Positions 43,645 through 51,783 of a stretch of 64,000 nucleotides of DNA are shown here, one piece after another (position 1 is the first letter of the stretch; every line of letters starts with the position of its first letter). The DNA comes from Pirellulales bacterium (GTDB lineage: Bacteria; Planctomycetota; Planctomycetia; Pirellulales; JADZDJ01), in contig DASRSD010000128.1 in assembly GCA_035656635.1 (NCBI GenBank), positions 1-64,000 of the forward strand, written 5' to 3'. The notes beneath the pieces are model-generated. The model saw nothing but the letters and a program-made list of their open reading frames with translations, was not told where the DNA came from and ran no database searches. The position numbers were made by a program, and so were the translations under genes.

Positions 43645-44604
43645 TCACTCATCATATGAGCGTTTGTCATCCGACCGCAGCCGCCCGCCCCAGCCGAGCT
43701 TTTCTCGCAAGGTGCGGTAGTAACTGCGGCCTGGCACTTCAATTAACTGAAACTTCGGCTCGGCGCGTTCCACACGCACCCGATCTTCCGCAGCCAAACC
43801 GCACAATTCCAAGCCATCGACCACAACCGCAGTGCCCGCATGAGGCTCTGTTACGGCGAGCTCGAACACCCGTTCGGCTGAATCGACCACCGGACGATTG
43901 CTAAGCGTGTGCGGACTGATCGGCAGGAACACAAATGCTTGCAAATCTTTCCGTAAAATCGGTCCACCCGATGACAGGCTGTGCGCCGTAGAGCCGATCG
44001 GCGTGGCCACGATCAAGCCGTCGCAACTATAGGTGGTTACCAATTCTGCGTCAACGTAAAGGTTCACGTCGAGAATGCAAAACGGTTTGCCGGCAAGAAT
44101 GCAAACTTCATTTAGCCCCAGCATGTGCTTGAACACTTTGCCCGCCCGCAACACGCGGCATTCGAACATCAAATGCTCTGAAACCTTGCAGTGGCCTGAG
44201 CAAACCTGTGGCAGCACGCTCAAAAGTTCACCTGGCGACAGGTCCGCCAGGAAACCCAGCTTCCCTAAATTGACTCCGAGAATGGGAAGCTGCCGGTAAC
44301 CCATTTGGTGGGCGGCTCGGAGAATAGAACCGTCGCCTCCCATGACAATGGCGAAATCGGCTTCAACCTTCGACAGATCGGCCTGGAATTCTAAATCGAA
44401 CAAAACAATGTCTGCCACTTGCTCCACCAGCGGGCGAAGCCGTTGCGCTTCCTTGGCGATCTTGGGCTTTTGTCCCAAGGCCAAAACGATGACACGGGGG
44501 CGAGATTGAGGCACAGAACCAGTCGCGGAAAGCAGTTGATGGAGAATTCGATTCCAACTTCGATCATAGACGGCCGCTGGATTGCAGAAAAGAGCCGCCC
44601 GCAC
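43645..44604 (-). CDS. nadK: NAD kinase
   Basis: Phosphorylates NAD to NADP in the cytoplasm. It has 319 residues, slightly longer than average. Diagnostic motifs are the GGDG loop at 89-92 (IVMGGDGSILRAAHQMG), the nucleotide loop LGVNLGKLGFLADL, and TPIGSTAHSLSSGGPIL (TGSTA-like). The N-terminal CNPAAVYDRSW precedes the first fold. It follows dxs by 33 bases on the same strand, so it is likely the fifth gene of the xseA-xseB-ispA-dxs run. Confidence 0.95.
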   Translation of the reverse strand: MRAALFCNPAAVYDRSWNRILHQLLSATGSVPQSRPRVIVLALGQKPKIAKEAQRLRPLVEQVADIVLFDLEFQADLSKVEADFAIVMGGDGSILRAAHQMGYRQLPILGVNLGKLGFLADLSPGELLSVLPQVCSGHCKVSEHLMFECRVLRAGKVFKHMLGLNEVCILAGKPFCILDVNLYVDAELVTTYSCDGLIVATPIGSTAHSLSSGGPILRKDLQAFVFLPISPHTLSNRPVVDSAERVFELAVTEPHAGTAVVVDGLELCGLAAEDRVRVERAEPKFQLIEVPGRSYYRTLREKLGWGGRLRSDDKRSYDE

Positions 44605-44637
44605 GGCCGTGCCAGATTAAAGCCTGCACGCTGTTAT

Positions 44638-46572
44638 TTAGCCTGCGCGATTGGCAGACTCGCCCAACACGCCGGCGCGCTGGGCCAATTCGCGGCACGT
44701 GCGCGCCAGGCCGTTGGCATCGAGCCCCAAGCTCGCCAATAGTTCGGCGCGCTCGCCGTGTTCAATAAATCGATCGGGAATGCCGCAGCGCGTAACGTGG
44801 GCCGCGTTCAATCCGGCGTCGGCGGCCGTTTCCAACACGGCGCTGCCAAATCCGCCAGTCAATGCGGCCTCCTCTACCGTGAGCACAAACGGACTACTTT
44901 CGAGGGCTTTGGACACCACTTCGGTATCCAGCGGCTTAACAAACCGCATGTTGACGACGCCAATATCCAAACCCTCGGCTCGCAACGTCTCGGCGGCGTT
45001 CAGACAGTGGGTCAACAACGTACCGCAGGCCAGCATGATGCCATCGCGGCCCCATTCGAATACTTCGCCCCGAGCCAATTCGACAGGCATTCGATCCGAA
45101 ATTTCCGCACGGCAAAATGTCCCGGCATCTTCAGCCGTTGCTTTGGGATAACGGATTGCGACAGGACCGGGGAACGAAAGCGCAAATTCCAACATGGGGG
45201 GCAAATCGACTGCATCGCCGGGAGCCAACACCAACATGTTAGGCAACAATCGCAGGTATCCCAAATCGAAACAGCCATGATGCGTGGGCCCGTCGGGTCC
45301 GGTCAAACCGGCGCGATCTAGCAAGAACGTCACGGGCAGATTTTGCAGCGCCACTTCCTGGAACAGTTGATCGTAACTGCGTTGCAGGAACGTGCTGTAA
45401 ATATCGATGATTGGCCGCAAGCCGGCTTTTGCCTGTCCAGCAGCGAAAGCCACGGCGTGCGATTCGCAAATGCCAACATCGAAAAACCGCTGCGGGAAGG
45501 CATCTCGCACGGCTTCCAGCTTGTTTCCCTGGCACATTGCCGCGGTGATCACGGTCGCCCGCGGATTTTGCTCCAACTGCCGATATACCGCCTGGCTGGC
45601 AATGTCGGTGTATGCCTTCATCGTGCTGGATTTAATGGCGATGACTTTTTCCGCCGACCGTTCAAACGGAGCCGGCGTGTGGAAGTAAACCGGATCGGCG
45701 GCGGCGGGCTGAAAGCCGTGGCCTTTTTCGGTAAATACGTGCAACAGCACGGGGCCATCCACATCTTTCACCATTTTCAAATACCGCCTCAGCATGGCGA
45801 TATTATGCCCATCGACCGGGCCAACATAACGAAAGCCCAGTTCTTCGAATAACATTCCACCGTGCAAGCCGGCCTTCAAGGAATCTTTAATCTGCCCGAG
45901 CAGCCGCTCCACCGGATCGCCCAACACCGGAATTTTATTGAGCAGGCTGACCACCCGGTGCTTCAACCCGGAGTAGGACGGATTCATCCGCAGATGATCG
46001 AGATATGCCGCTAACCCACCCACGCGTGGGCAGATCGACATTTGGTTGTCGTTAAGAATGACAAGCAGCTTTTTCTTGAGGCCGGCGGCATTGTTCATTG
46101 CTTCAAACACAATGCCGGAGGGGAACGCGCCATCGCCAATCACGGCAACGCTGTATCGCTCGCTATGGCCCAACAGTTCATCGCCGCTTTTGAGGCCCAA
46201 GGCCGTCGAAACGCTGCAGCCGGCATGCCCGGTCATGAACAAATCGTAGGGGCTTTCCTGAGGGTTGGGGTAACCCATCAGGCCTCCCTTGCTGCGAATG
46301 GTGTGGAACTGCTCGTAGCGTCCGGTGACGAGCTTGTGTGGATAAATTTGGTGGCCGGTGTCCCAAATCAGTCGATCGCGGCTGAAATCGAACACCGTAT
46401 GCAGCGCCAGGCACAGCTCAACCACGCCTAAATTCGAAGCAAAATGCGCCGTGCGGCTGGAAACCAAATTGCACAAGGCTTCGCGCATTTCCTGGGCCAG
46501 CTGCTCCAATTGCGCTTCCGTCAGTTGGACGAGATCGTGCGGCGAATGAATGCTGGAGAGCAACGTGTTCAT
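44638..46572 (-). CDS. dxs: 1-deoxy-D-xylulose-5-phosphate synthase
   Basis: Thiamine-diphosphate enzyme that joins pyruvate and glyceraldehyde 3-phosphate, the first step of the non-mevalonate isoprenoid pathway. From the ATG at 46572 it has 644 residues, normal for DXS. Evidence: GHQIYPHKLVTGR (substrate and TPP His), GDGAFPSGIVFEAMNN as the TPP-Mg motif, GICESHAVAFAAGQAKAGLR with the catalytic Glu, and DRAGLTGPDGPTHHG. The 24 codons upstream of the ATG lie in repeat-like DNA. It is followed by nadK and preceded by ispA, so isoprenoid supply genes are together. Confidence 0.97.
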   Translation of the reverse strand: MNTLLSSIHSPHDLVQLTEAQLEQLAQEMREALCNLVSSRTAHFASNLGVVELCLALHTVFDFSRDRLIWDTGHQIYPHKLVTGRYEQFHTIRSKGGLMGYPNPQESPYDLFMTGHAGCSVSTALGLKSGDELLGHSERYSVAVIGDGAFPSGIVFEAMNNAAGLKKKLLVILNDNQMSICPRVGGLAAYLDHLRMNPSYSGLKHRVVSLLNKIPVLGDPVERLLGQIKDSLKAGLHGGMLFEELGFRYVGPVDGHNIAMLRRYLKMVKDVDGPVLLHVFTEKGHGFQPAAADPVYFHTPAPFERSAEKVIAIKSSTMKAYTDIASQAVYRQLEQNPRATVITAAMCQGNKLEAVRDAFPQRFFDVGICESHAVAFAAGQAKAGLRPIIDIYSTFLQRSYDQLFQEVALQNLPVTFLLDRAGLTGPDGPTHHGCFDLGYLRLLPNMLVLAPGDAVDLPPMLEFALSFPGPVAIRYPKATAEDAGTFCRAEISDRMPVELARGEVFEWGRDGIMLACGTLLTHCLNAAETLRAEGLDIGVVNMRFVKPLDTEVVSKALESSPFVLTVEEAALTGGFGSAVLETAADAGLNAAHVTRCGIPDRFIEHGERAELLASLGLDANGLARTCRELAQRAGVLGESANRAG

Positions 46573-46660
46573 GGTAGATCCGTCGGTTTGGGAAAGGCTT
46601 TGGGCGGCGCAACTTTCGTTTGAAATTCGAGTTTTGAATTCCAAGATACGCGAATTTGCT

Positions 46661-47554
46661 TCACCGGTTCCTTTCCAGCACGTAGCGCGCCAGGACTTCC
46701 AGTCCGGCGCGTTTTTCTCCTAGTGGCGCCAGCGCCGCGCAGGCCTCGTCAGTGAGCCGCAATGCGCGTTGCCGGCTTTCTTCAATTCCCAGTAGGCCGG
46801 GGAATGTTAATTTGCCGTGTTGCGAATCTTTACCAACCCGCTTGCCGAGGTCTGCTTCGCTTCCCTCGACGTCGAGCAAATCATCCGCAATTTGAAACAC
46901 CAAGCCAATTTTGCGCCCGAAGCGATCCAGCGCCGCCTGCTGGGCTTCGTCGGCGCCGGCGACATATCCGCCTAACCGCACCGACGCCAGAAACAACGCG
47001 CCGGTTTTACGTCGATGAATGTTTTCCAGCGCGGTCACATCGCCGGGCAGATGTTCCAGGGTCAGGTCATCGGTCTGCCCGCCAACCAGCGCAGTGGCCC
47101 CGGCAGCCTCTGCCAAAGCGGCGCAGCACTTCGCGGCGACAGCCGATCGTGAAATCTCGGCAGCCAAAACTTCAAATGCTTGCGCCAAGAGGGCATCGCC
47201 GGCCAGAATTGCCACGGCTTCGCCGTGCGCTTTGTGGCAGGTTGGACGGCCACGACGCAGGTCGTCGTTATCTATGGCTGGCAAATCGTCATGAATAAGA
47301 GAGTACGCGTGCACCATTTCCACGGCACACGCGGCAGGCAGTGCGGCTTCCCAGCTAGAGCCGCAAGCTTCCGCGGCAAACAGCACCAGCGTGGGCCGCA
47401 ATCGCTTTCCGGGAGCAAGCAAGCTGTAGCGAATGGCCTCGCGCAGCCGGACCGGGCAATCGGCAGAATAATCGCTGTAGCGATCCAACGCGGCGTCAAC
47501 CGTTTGTCGCGCGGCCGCCATTTGCTCCATCAACAGGGCGGAACTACAAAGCAT
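46661..47554 (-). CDS. ispA: Polyprenyl diphosphate synthase (farnesyl/geranylgeranyl type)
   Basis: A trans-prenyltransferase of 297 residues that condenses isopentenyl diphosphate with allylic diphosphates. The first Asp-rich motif is DDLPAIDNDD and the second FQIADDLLDVEG; GKRLRPTL and GQTDDL (GGQTDDLTLE) also match. The residues before the first motif are compatible with a C15-C20 product. Starts at 47554, 47530 and 47521 are possible. It lies between xseB and dxs, as in many bacteria. The intergenic gap to dxs (88 bases) holds AT-rich repeat-like words. Confidence 0.93.
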   Translation of the reverse strand: MLCSSALLMEQMAAARQTVDAALDRYSDYSADCPVRLREAIRYSLLAPGKRLRPTLVLFAAEACGSSWEAALPAACAVEMVHAYSLIHDDLPAIDNDDLRRGRPTCHKAHGEAVAILAGDALLAQAFEVLAAEISRSAVAAKCCAALAEAAGATALVGGQTDDLTLEHLPGDVTALENIHRRKTGALFLASVRLGGYVAGADEAQQAALDRFGRKIGLVFQIADDLLDVEGSEADLGKRVGKDSQHGKLTFPGLLGIEESRQRALRLTDEACAALAPLGEKRAGLEVLARYVLERNR

Positions 47555-47667
47555 GGGAAGAAGTGTCAGGGGGTGGGGTATCCAGTTCGGGGTGAATTTG
47601 CCAATCGGGAATTGCAATCCAATTATGTCCCAAGTTACAAGATACTACTACACACCAAGCGCCTATT

Positions 47668-48069
47668 CTAAAATAAGCTGCCGGGTTCGTCCACCGCGGG
47701 ACTAGCAGATTCCCTGTTTGCCTCCGGCGAGGAAATTTGCTCACGCAACTTTTTTTCCGTTTTACCACCGCGCCGGGGACGCCCAGGCGGATCGGCTGCG
47801 TCCGATAATGTCGCCCGATCATCAAATGGCTCCGTCGACGGTTTGCCCGCTGCATCGACGCCGGTCAGCAATTCAATTCGCCGCTGGGCACGCTCCAAAA
47901 GCCCATGGCATTGCCTGAGAAGCTTGACCCCTTCCTCGTACCGCGCCAGCGATTCGGCCAAACCCAGGCCACCAGCCTCCAAATCACGCACAATTTGCTC
48001 CAACGAAGCCAGCGCTTGCTCGAAGGAAGGCGGTTCCGTGGCAGACGAATTTTGATTTTGCTCCGGCAA
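47668..48069 (-). CDS. xseB: Exodeoxyribonuclease VII small subunit with extended tail
   Basis: Small subunit of ExoVII, a single-strand DNA exonuclease. The core (about 14-75) has the usual FEQALASLEQIVRDLEAGGL and SLARYEEGVKLLRQCHGLLE. Total length is 133 residues, against about 80 in E. coli; the extra 50 residues are a charged, Pro/Ser-rich tail (RRGGKTEKKLREQ) that looks disordered. It follows xseA by 32 bases. The tail may be lineage-specific. Confidence 0.93.
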   Translation of the reverse strand: MPEQNQNSSATEPPSFEQALASLEQIVRDLEAGGLGLAESLARYEEGVKLLRQCHGLLERAQRRIELLTGVDAAGKPSTEPFDDRATLSDAADPPGRPRRGGKTEKKLREQISSPEANRESASPAVDEPGSLF

Positions 48070-48101
48070 TTTCGCACTTCCTGCCGCCGTGGCCGGCGAC
48101 G

Positions 48102-49346
48102 CTAACCGCTTTTATTCGCTTCGATAATTTGCTCCACTCGACTTACCGCCGCGCCGCGGCCAAACCGAGTGTGAATAGCTTCTCCGGCTTTCAACTGCGC
48201 CACATCAAAAACAGGCTGGCCGTCGGCCGCGCGCGTTGTCAAACTATAGCCGCGAGCTAACACGTCCAACGGGCTGAGCGATTCCAAATGGGCAGCCATC
48301 GCCGCGGTGCGATGCTTTGTTCGCTCCAGCAACACACTCACTGCTCGAGCACAGCGCGTTTGCCATCCGTCTAATTGTTGCGCGAGAGCGTGCAGCCGGT
48401 CAAATGGCTTTTTGAATGGCGGACGCGATTCAACCGCTTCCAATCGTTGCCGCGCATCTTGCCAGCGATTGTGAAGCCCGGCCAGCAATCGACTTTGCCG
48501 GTCGCGCAGAGTGGCGTAAATTGCTTCCATTGCTGGCACGGCGCGTTCCGCTGCTTCGCTGGGCGTTAGCGCGCGAACATCGGCCACTAAATCGGCCAAA
48601 GTCACGTCAATTTCGTGCCCCACTGCGGATACCACTGGAATCCGCGAAGCGTGGATGGCGCGAACCACAATCTCTTCGTTGAACGACCACAAATCTTCCA
48701 AGCTTCCGCCGCCGCGGCCGACGACCAAAATATCGACAGGCAGCGCCAAGCGATTGACCGCTTCAATCGCTGCGACAATTTCCTCGGCCGCTCCAATGCC
48801 TTGCACCCGCACCGGCGCAATGATCACATGCACCCCGTGCCAGCGCCGGCGCAACACTTCCAAAAAATCTCGCACGGCCGCTCCGGTAGGGCTGGTGACA
48901 AACGCAATTCGGCGCGGAAATGCCGGCAGTGGCCGCTTGCGCTCCGCCGCAAATAACCCTTCCGAGGTCAACTTCTCGTGCAACTGGCGGAACTTCAGCT
49001 GCAAAGCCCCCAATCCCTTCAATTGCAGGTCGTCGACAATTAACTTGTATTCGCCTCGGAGTGCGTAAACATCTAAATGCCCGCGGACGACCACTTCCAA
49101 CCCGTCGTGCAGTTCCGTACGAATGCGTTGCGCAGTCCCTTTCCAAATCACAGCCCGAATTTGAGCTTGAGAATCTTTAAGCGTCAAATAGCAATGGCCG
49201 GAAGGAGTGTGGCGGGTGAAGTTGGAAATTTCGCCCGTCAGCCACACGATCGGAAATGCACTCTCGACAATTTCCTTGAGAACATCGGTGAACTGCGAAA
49301 CCGTCAGTACCGGCAACGCAGCGGCAGATTGAATATCGGAGGTCAC
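48102..49346 (-). CDS. xseA: Exodeoxyribonuclease VII large subunit
   Basis: Catalytic subunit of ExoVII, 414 residues. The N-terminal OB fold is clear (VWLTGEISNFTRHTPSGHCY, LKDSQAQIRAVIWKG), followed by the nuclease core with RIAFVTSPTGAAVRDFLEVL, the Gly-rich VVGRGGGSLEDLWSFNEE, and VSAVGHEIDVTLADLVAD, which carries the conserved catalytic residues. The C-terminal part is helical, with the usual LDVLARGYSLT end. It leads the minus-strand xseA-xseB-ispA-dxs-nadK group. Confidence 0.96.
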   Translation of the reverse strand: MTSDIQSAAALPVLTVSQFTDVLKEIVESAFPIVWLTGEISNFTRHTPSGHCYLTLKDSQAQIRAVIWKGTAQRIRTELHDGLEVVVRGHLDVYALRGEYKLIVDDLQLKGLGALQLKFRQLHEKLTSEGLFAAERKRPLPAFPRRIAFVTSPTGAAVRDFLEVLRRRWHGVHVIIAPVRVQGIGAAEEIVAAIEAVNRLALPVDILVVGRGGGSLEDLWSFNEEIVVRAIHASRIPVVSAVGHEIDVTLADLVADVRALTPSEAAERAVPAMEAIYATLRDRQSRLLAGLHNRWQDARQRLEAVESRPPFKKPFDRLHALAQQLDGWQTRCARAVSVLLERTKHRTAAMAAHLESLSPLDVLARGYSLTTRAADGQPVFDVAQLKAGEAIHTRFGRGAAVSRVEQIIEANKSG

Positions 49347-49473
49347 GGAAGCTCTTAAGAATTAACTGCCAATGAACGCGAATGGACGCCAATAGATTTT
49401 TGCGATTCGCGATTCTTTCGCAAGTGGCTCGTTCCTAGCCCCAGAGAGAGCTGCTTCCAAGCGCGATCCGCAT

Positions 49474-50274
49474 TTATTTGCGTTGATTCACGGCTAGATT
49501 TTGCAATGCAGACTTAATGCTAGGCGGTGCAATGTGTTCGTGCGGCACATCCAGGCGGGCATGGCCGCGCCAAATGGGCTCGCGGCGGAGCGGCAATTCC
49601 TCCACTTTGCGTGTGCCCGATTCCGCCCAAGCCTCGGCTTCCAGCGTCAGGCGATTCATCAGCTGCTCCACATGCAATCGGTAACGCTCCAGCCCGTCTC
49701 GATCTAAATCCGTGGGTACATGAATGGCTGGGCTAACCACGGCTCGCGCTCGGCTGAATGGCCGCGGGATGGCGTGATGATCCCACGTGCCAATGCGCCA
49801 CGGCCGATCGTAGCCAAACCCCATTGCCACAATCGGCAGGCCCAGCTTCGACGCCAAATAAATTGGCCCCTGCGCCAATGTCCGCCGGGGTCCGCGAGGG
49901 CCGTCGGGTGTAATTGTCAAATTCATGTTGCGGCTGCGGCGAACCAACTCCCGCAGTGCGGCCATGCCGCCACGATTCGTGCTGCCGCGCACGAATTCAA
50001 AACCCATGTGGTAGGCCGTGCGGCTGAGAACATCGGTATCGCGATGCCGGCTTAACAGCATCGTCAGATTGCAATTTCCCCGCAGATACAATGGAAACAG
50101 AATGTACTCGTGCCAAAAGATATAGATCTTCTGGCCACGGCAGCTTGGCTTTACCGGATCGACCGATTCGTCGTAGTACGCGCACTTGTATTCCAGCGTG
50201 CTCATCCAACGGCGCACGGCGGCCGATGCGAGAAGCCCTCCGACATGATTCAGAAACTGTTTGACTATTTTCAT
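49474..50274 (-). CDS. DUF374-type lysophospholipid acyltransferase
   Basis: Membrane-associated acyltransferase of 266 residues from the ATG at 50274. Family features are the N-terminal hydrophobic segment, IYIFWHEYILFPLYLRG, SRHRDTDVLSRTAYHMGFE (variant HxxxxD), GSTNRGGMAALREL and TPDGPRGPRRTL. DUF374 proteins are related to LpxL/PlsC acyltransferases and may acylate lipid A-like or phospholipid precursors. The start at 50301 would add nine residues. It lies between dapF and xseA but with gaps above 100 bases. Upstream of xseA, 49355-49395 has words (CCAATGAACGCGAATGGACG) like interspersed repeats. Confidence 0.85.
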   Translation of the reverse strand: MKIVKQFLNHVGGLLASAAVRRWMSTLEYKCAYYDESVDPVKPSCRGQKIYIFWHEYILFPLYLRGNCNLTMLLSRHRDTDVLSRTAYHMGFEFVRGSTNRGGMAALRELVRRSRNMNLTITPDGPRGPRRTLAQGPIYLASKLGLPIVAMGFGYDRPWRIGTWDHHAIPRPFSRARAVVSPAIHVPTDLDRDGLERYRLHVEQLMNRLTLEAEAWAESGTRKVEELPLRREPIWRGHARLDVPHEHIAPPSIKSALQNLAVNQRK

Positions 50275-50383
50275 GGCGTCCGTGCCAAGGGAAGTTTCCA
50301 CGTACGATTTTACTGGGAGGTAAGCGGACTCCGCTTGCGGTTTAGCCGCGAGCCCGCAGGCGAGTGACTCCAGGACCAGGAAT

Positions 50384-51271
50384 TCAATCCGGCCAATCGC
50401 CGCTAAACACTTCTGTGGCCGGGCCCGTCATATAAACATGATTGTCGGTTTCGTTCCACTCCAATTCCAAGTCGCCGCCGGGCAAATGGGCCAAAATTTT
50501 CCGCCCCGTGCGGCCTGTGAGCACGCCGGCCACGCAAACTGCGCTTGCGCCGGTGCCGCAAGCCAGCGTAATTCCACTGCCGCGCTCCCAAGTTCGCATG
50601 GTGACTTCCTGCGGCGAGTGAACTTGGACGAAATGAACGTTGATGCGCTGCGGAAACGCTCGATGCAACTCTAATGTTGGACCAACCTGAGACAGGGGAA
50701 CCGCGATCACATCTTGGCAATAAATCGTCACATGTGGATTGCCCATGGAAACGCAGGTCATGTGTGGATCCAGACCGCAATCGTTCTTCCAGCCGGCGCC
50801 AACCAGCGGAACATTAAATTCAACCAGCGGCACGGCGACAATTTGATCGCGGCTGCCATAATTGGGCAGAGCGACCGGAATTTTCCCGGCTTCTAAGATT
50901 GGTTCATCCATGTCGACGCGAACGCTGTGCACCTTGTCGTCTAAAATTTTTGAGATCAGCGACAGAACGCCACGGCCGGTTTCAACTTTGAGCGTGGGCT
51001 TTTTGGCAATGCCGTGATCGTATACATACTTCGCCACGCAACGCACGGCATTACCGCACATTTCCGCCTCGCTGCCGTCGGCGTTGAACATCCGCATTCG
51101 GACGTCGGCTTTTTCAGAGGGGCAAATCAAAATCAGCCCGTCGCCGCCCACACCGAAATGTCGGTCGACAATTTTCATCGACAAAGCCGAAGGATCGGCC
51201 GGCGCCGGTTGCGCGAAGCAATCGACATACACATAATCGTTGCCAATGCCGTGCATCTTGGTGAAACGCAT
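50384..51271 (-). CDS. dapF: Diaminopimelate epimerase
   Basis: Converts LL- to meso-diaminopimelate for lysine and peptidoglycan. From the ATG at 51271 (MRFTKMHGIGNDYVYVD) the product has 295 residues. The two catalytic cysteines are in EMCGNAVRC (first) and ITLACGTGASAVCVAG (second), the paired-Cys motifs of PLP-independent racemases. GDGLILICPSEKADVRMRMFNADGSEAE is split by the substrate site. An upstream frame start is not needed. Its presence supports meso-DAP synthesis in this planctomycete. Confidence 0.96.
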   Translation of the reverse strand: MRFTKMHGIGNDYVYVDCFAQPAPADPSALSMKIVDRHFGVGGDGLILICPSEKADVRMRMFNADGSEAEMCGNAVRCVAKYVYDHGIAKKPTLKVETGRGVLSLISKILDDKVHSVRVDMDEPILEAGKIPVALPNYGSRDQIVAVPLVEFNVPLVGAGWKNDCGLDPHMTCVSMGNPHVTIYCQDVIAVPLSQVGPTLELHRAFPQRINVHFVQVHSPQEVTMRTWERGSGITLACGTGASAVCVAGVLTGRTGRKILAHLPGGDLELEWNETDNHVYMTGPATEVFSGDWPD

Positions 51272-51376
51272 GCAGAGCGCGGGGAGTGAAAGAATACGAG
51301 GCGCGGGAAGCCGACAAACGGAATGCGGGATTTTATCCGCAGCACCAGCAATAGACAACCGAAGGCGATGAAATGT

Positions 51377-51715
51377 TCAGCCTGTCAAATCGAGCGTGTT
51401 GCCGCATTGGCCCGTGGCGTCCCGGCTGGGAACGGGCGGAAGTGAGGGCAAAGCGGTTTCCGCAGCTTTTGCTGCATTTTTTTTCTTGGCCGGCAATTCC
51501 CAAGGGCGTCGGCCGTCGGCATCGCGCTCTTCGGTTTCGTGTTCGTCGCCGTCGGTTTGGCCAATGCCCGCCGCTTGTTCCGCTTGTAAATCGGTTTGCT
51601 GCTGGGTTTGTTGCGCGGTCGTTTCTTGAGCCTCTCGATCGGTATCCGTGCCTTTCGCCTGGGCCAGCGGCGTGGCGGCGCCAATGCCGGCAAAGCCGAG
51701 TGATCCGATGCTCAT
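51377..51715 (-). CDS. Small Gln/Thr/Glu-rich hypothetical protein
   Basis: A 112-residue protein with no predicted fold. The N-terminus (MSIGSLGFAGIGAATPLAQA) is hydrophobic but not a typical signal peptide. The rest is Gln/Glu/Asp/Thr-rich and probably disordered (ETTAQQTQQQTDLQAEQAAG), with a short basic region (WELPAKKKNAAK). It lies between the AsmA-like gene and dapF. I recognise the general type from planctomycete genomes but no function. Coding status is moderately supported by the ATG and the compact intergenic spacing. Confidence 0.55.
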   Translation of the reverse strand: MSIGSLGFAGIGAATPLAQAKGTDTDREAQETTAQQTQQQTDLQAEQAAGIGQTDGDEHETEERDADGRRPWELPAKKKNAAKAAETALPSLPPVPSRDATGQCGNTLDLTG

Positions 51716-51783
51716 AATTTGTTCTCCACAGACTCACCGAGTGAGGCAACTTCAACTTCGCTAGTGGACATTTCAAGCATACC

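Noticed and set aside
43454-43648. Frame starting MTNDEIRMLRKFEF
   Set aside because: This start arises from intergenic repeat text and the rest overlaps the secreted protein gene out of frame.
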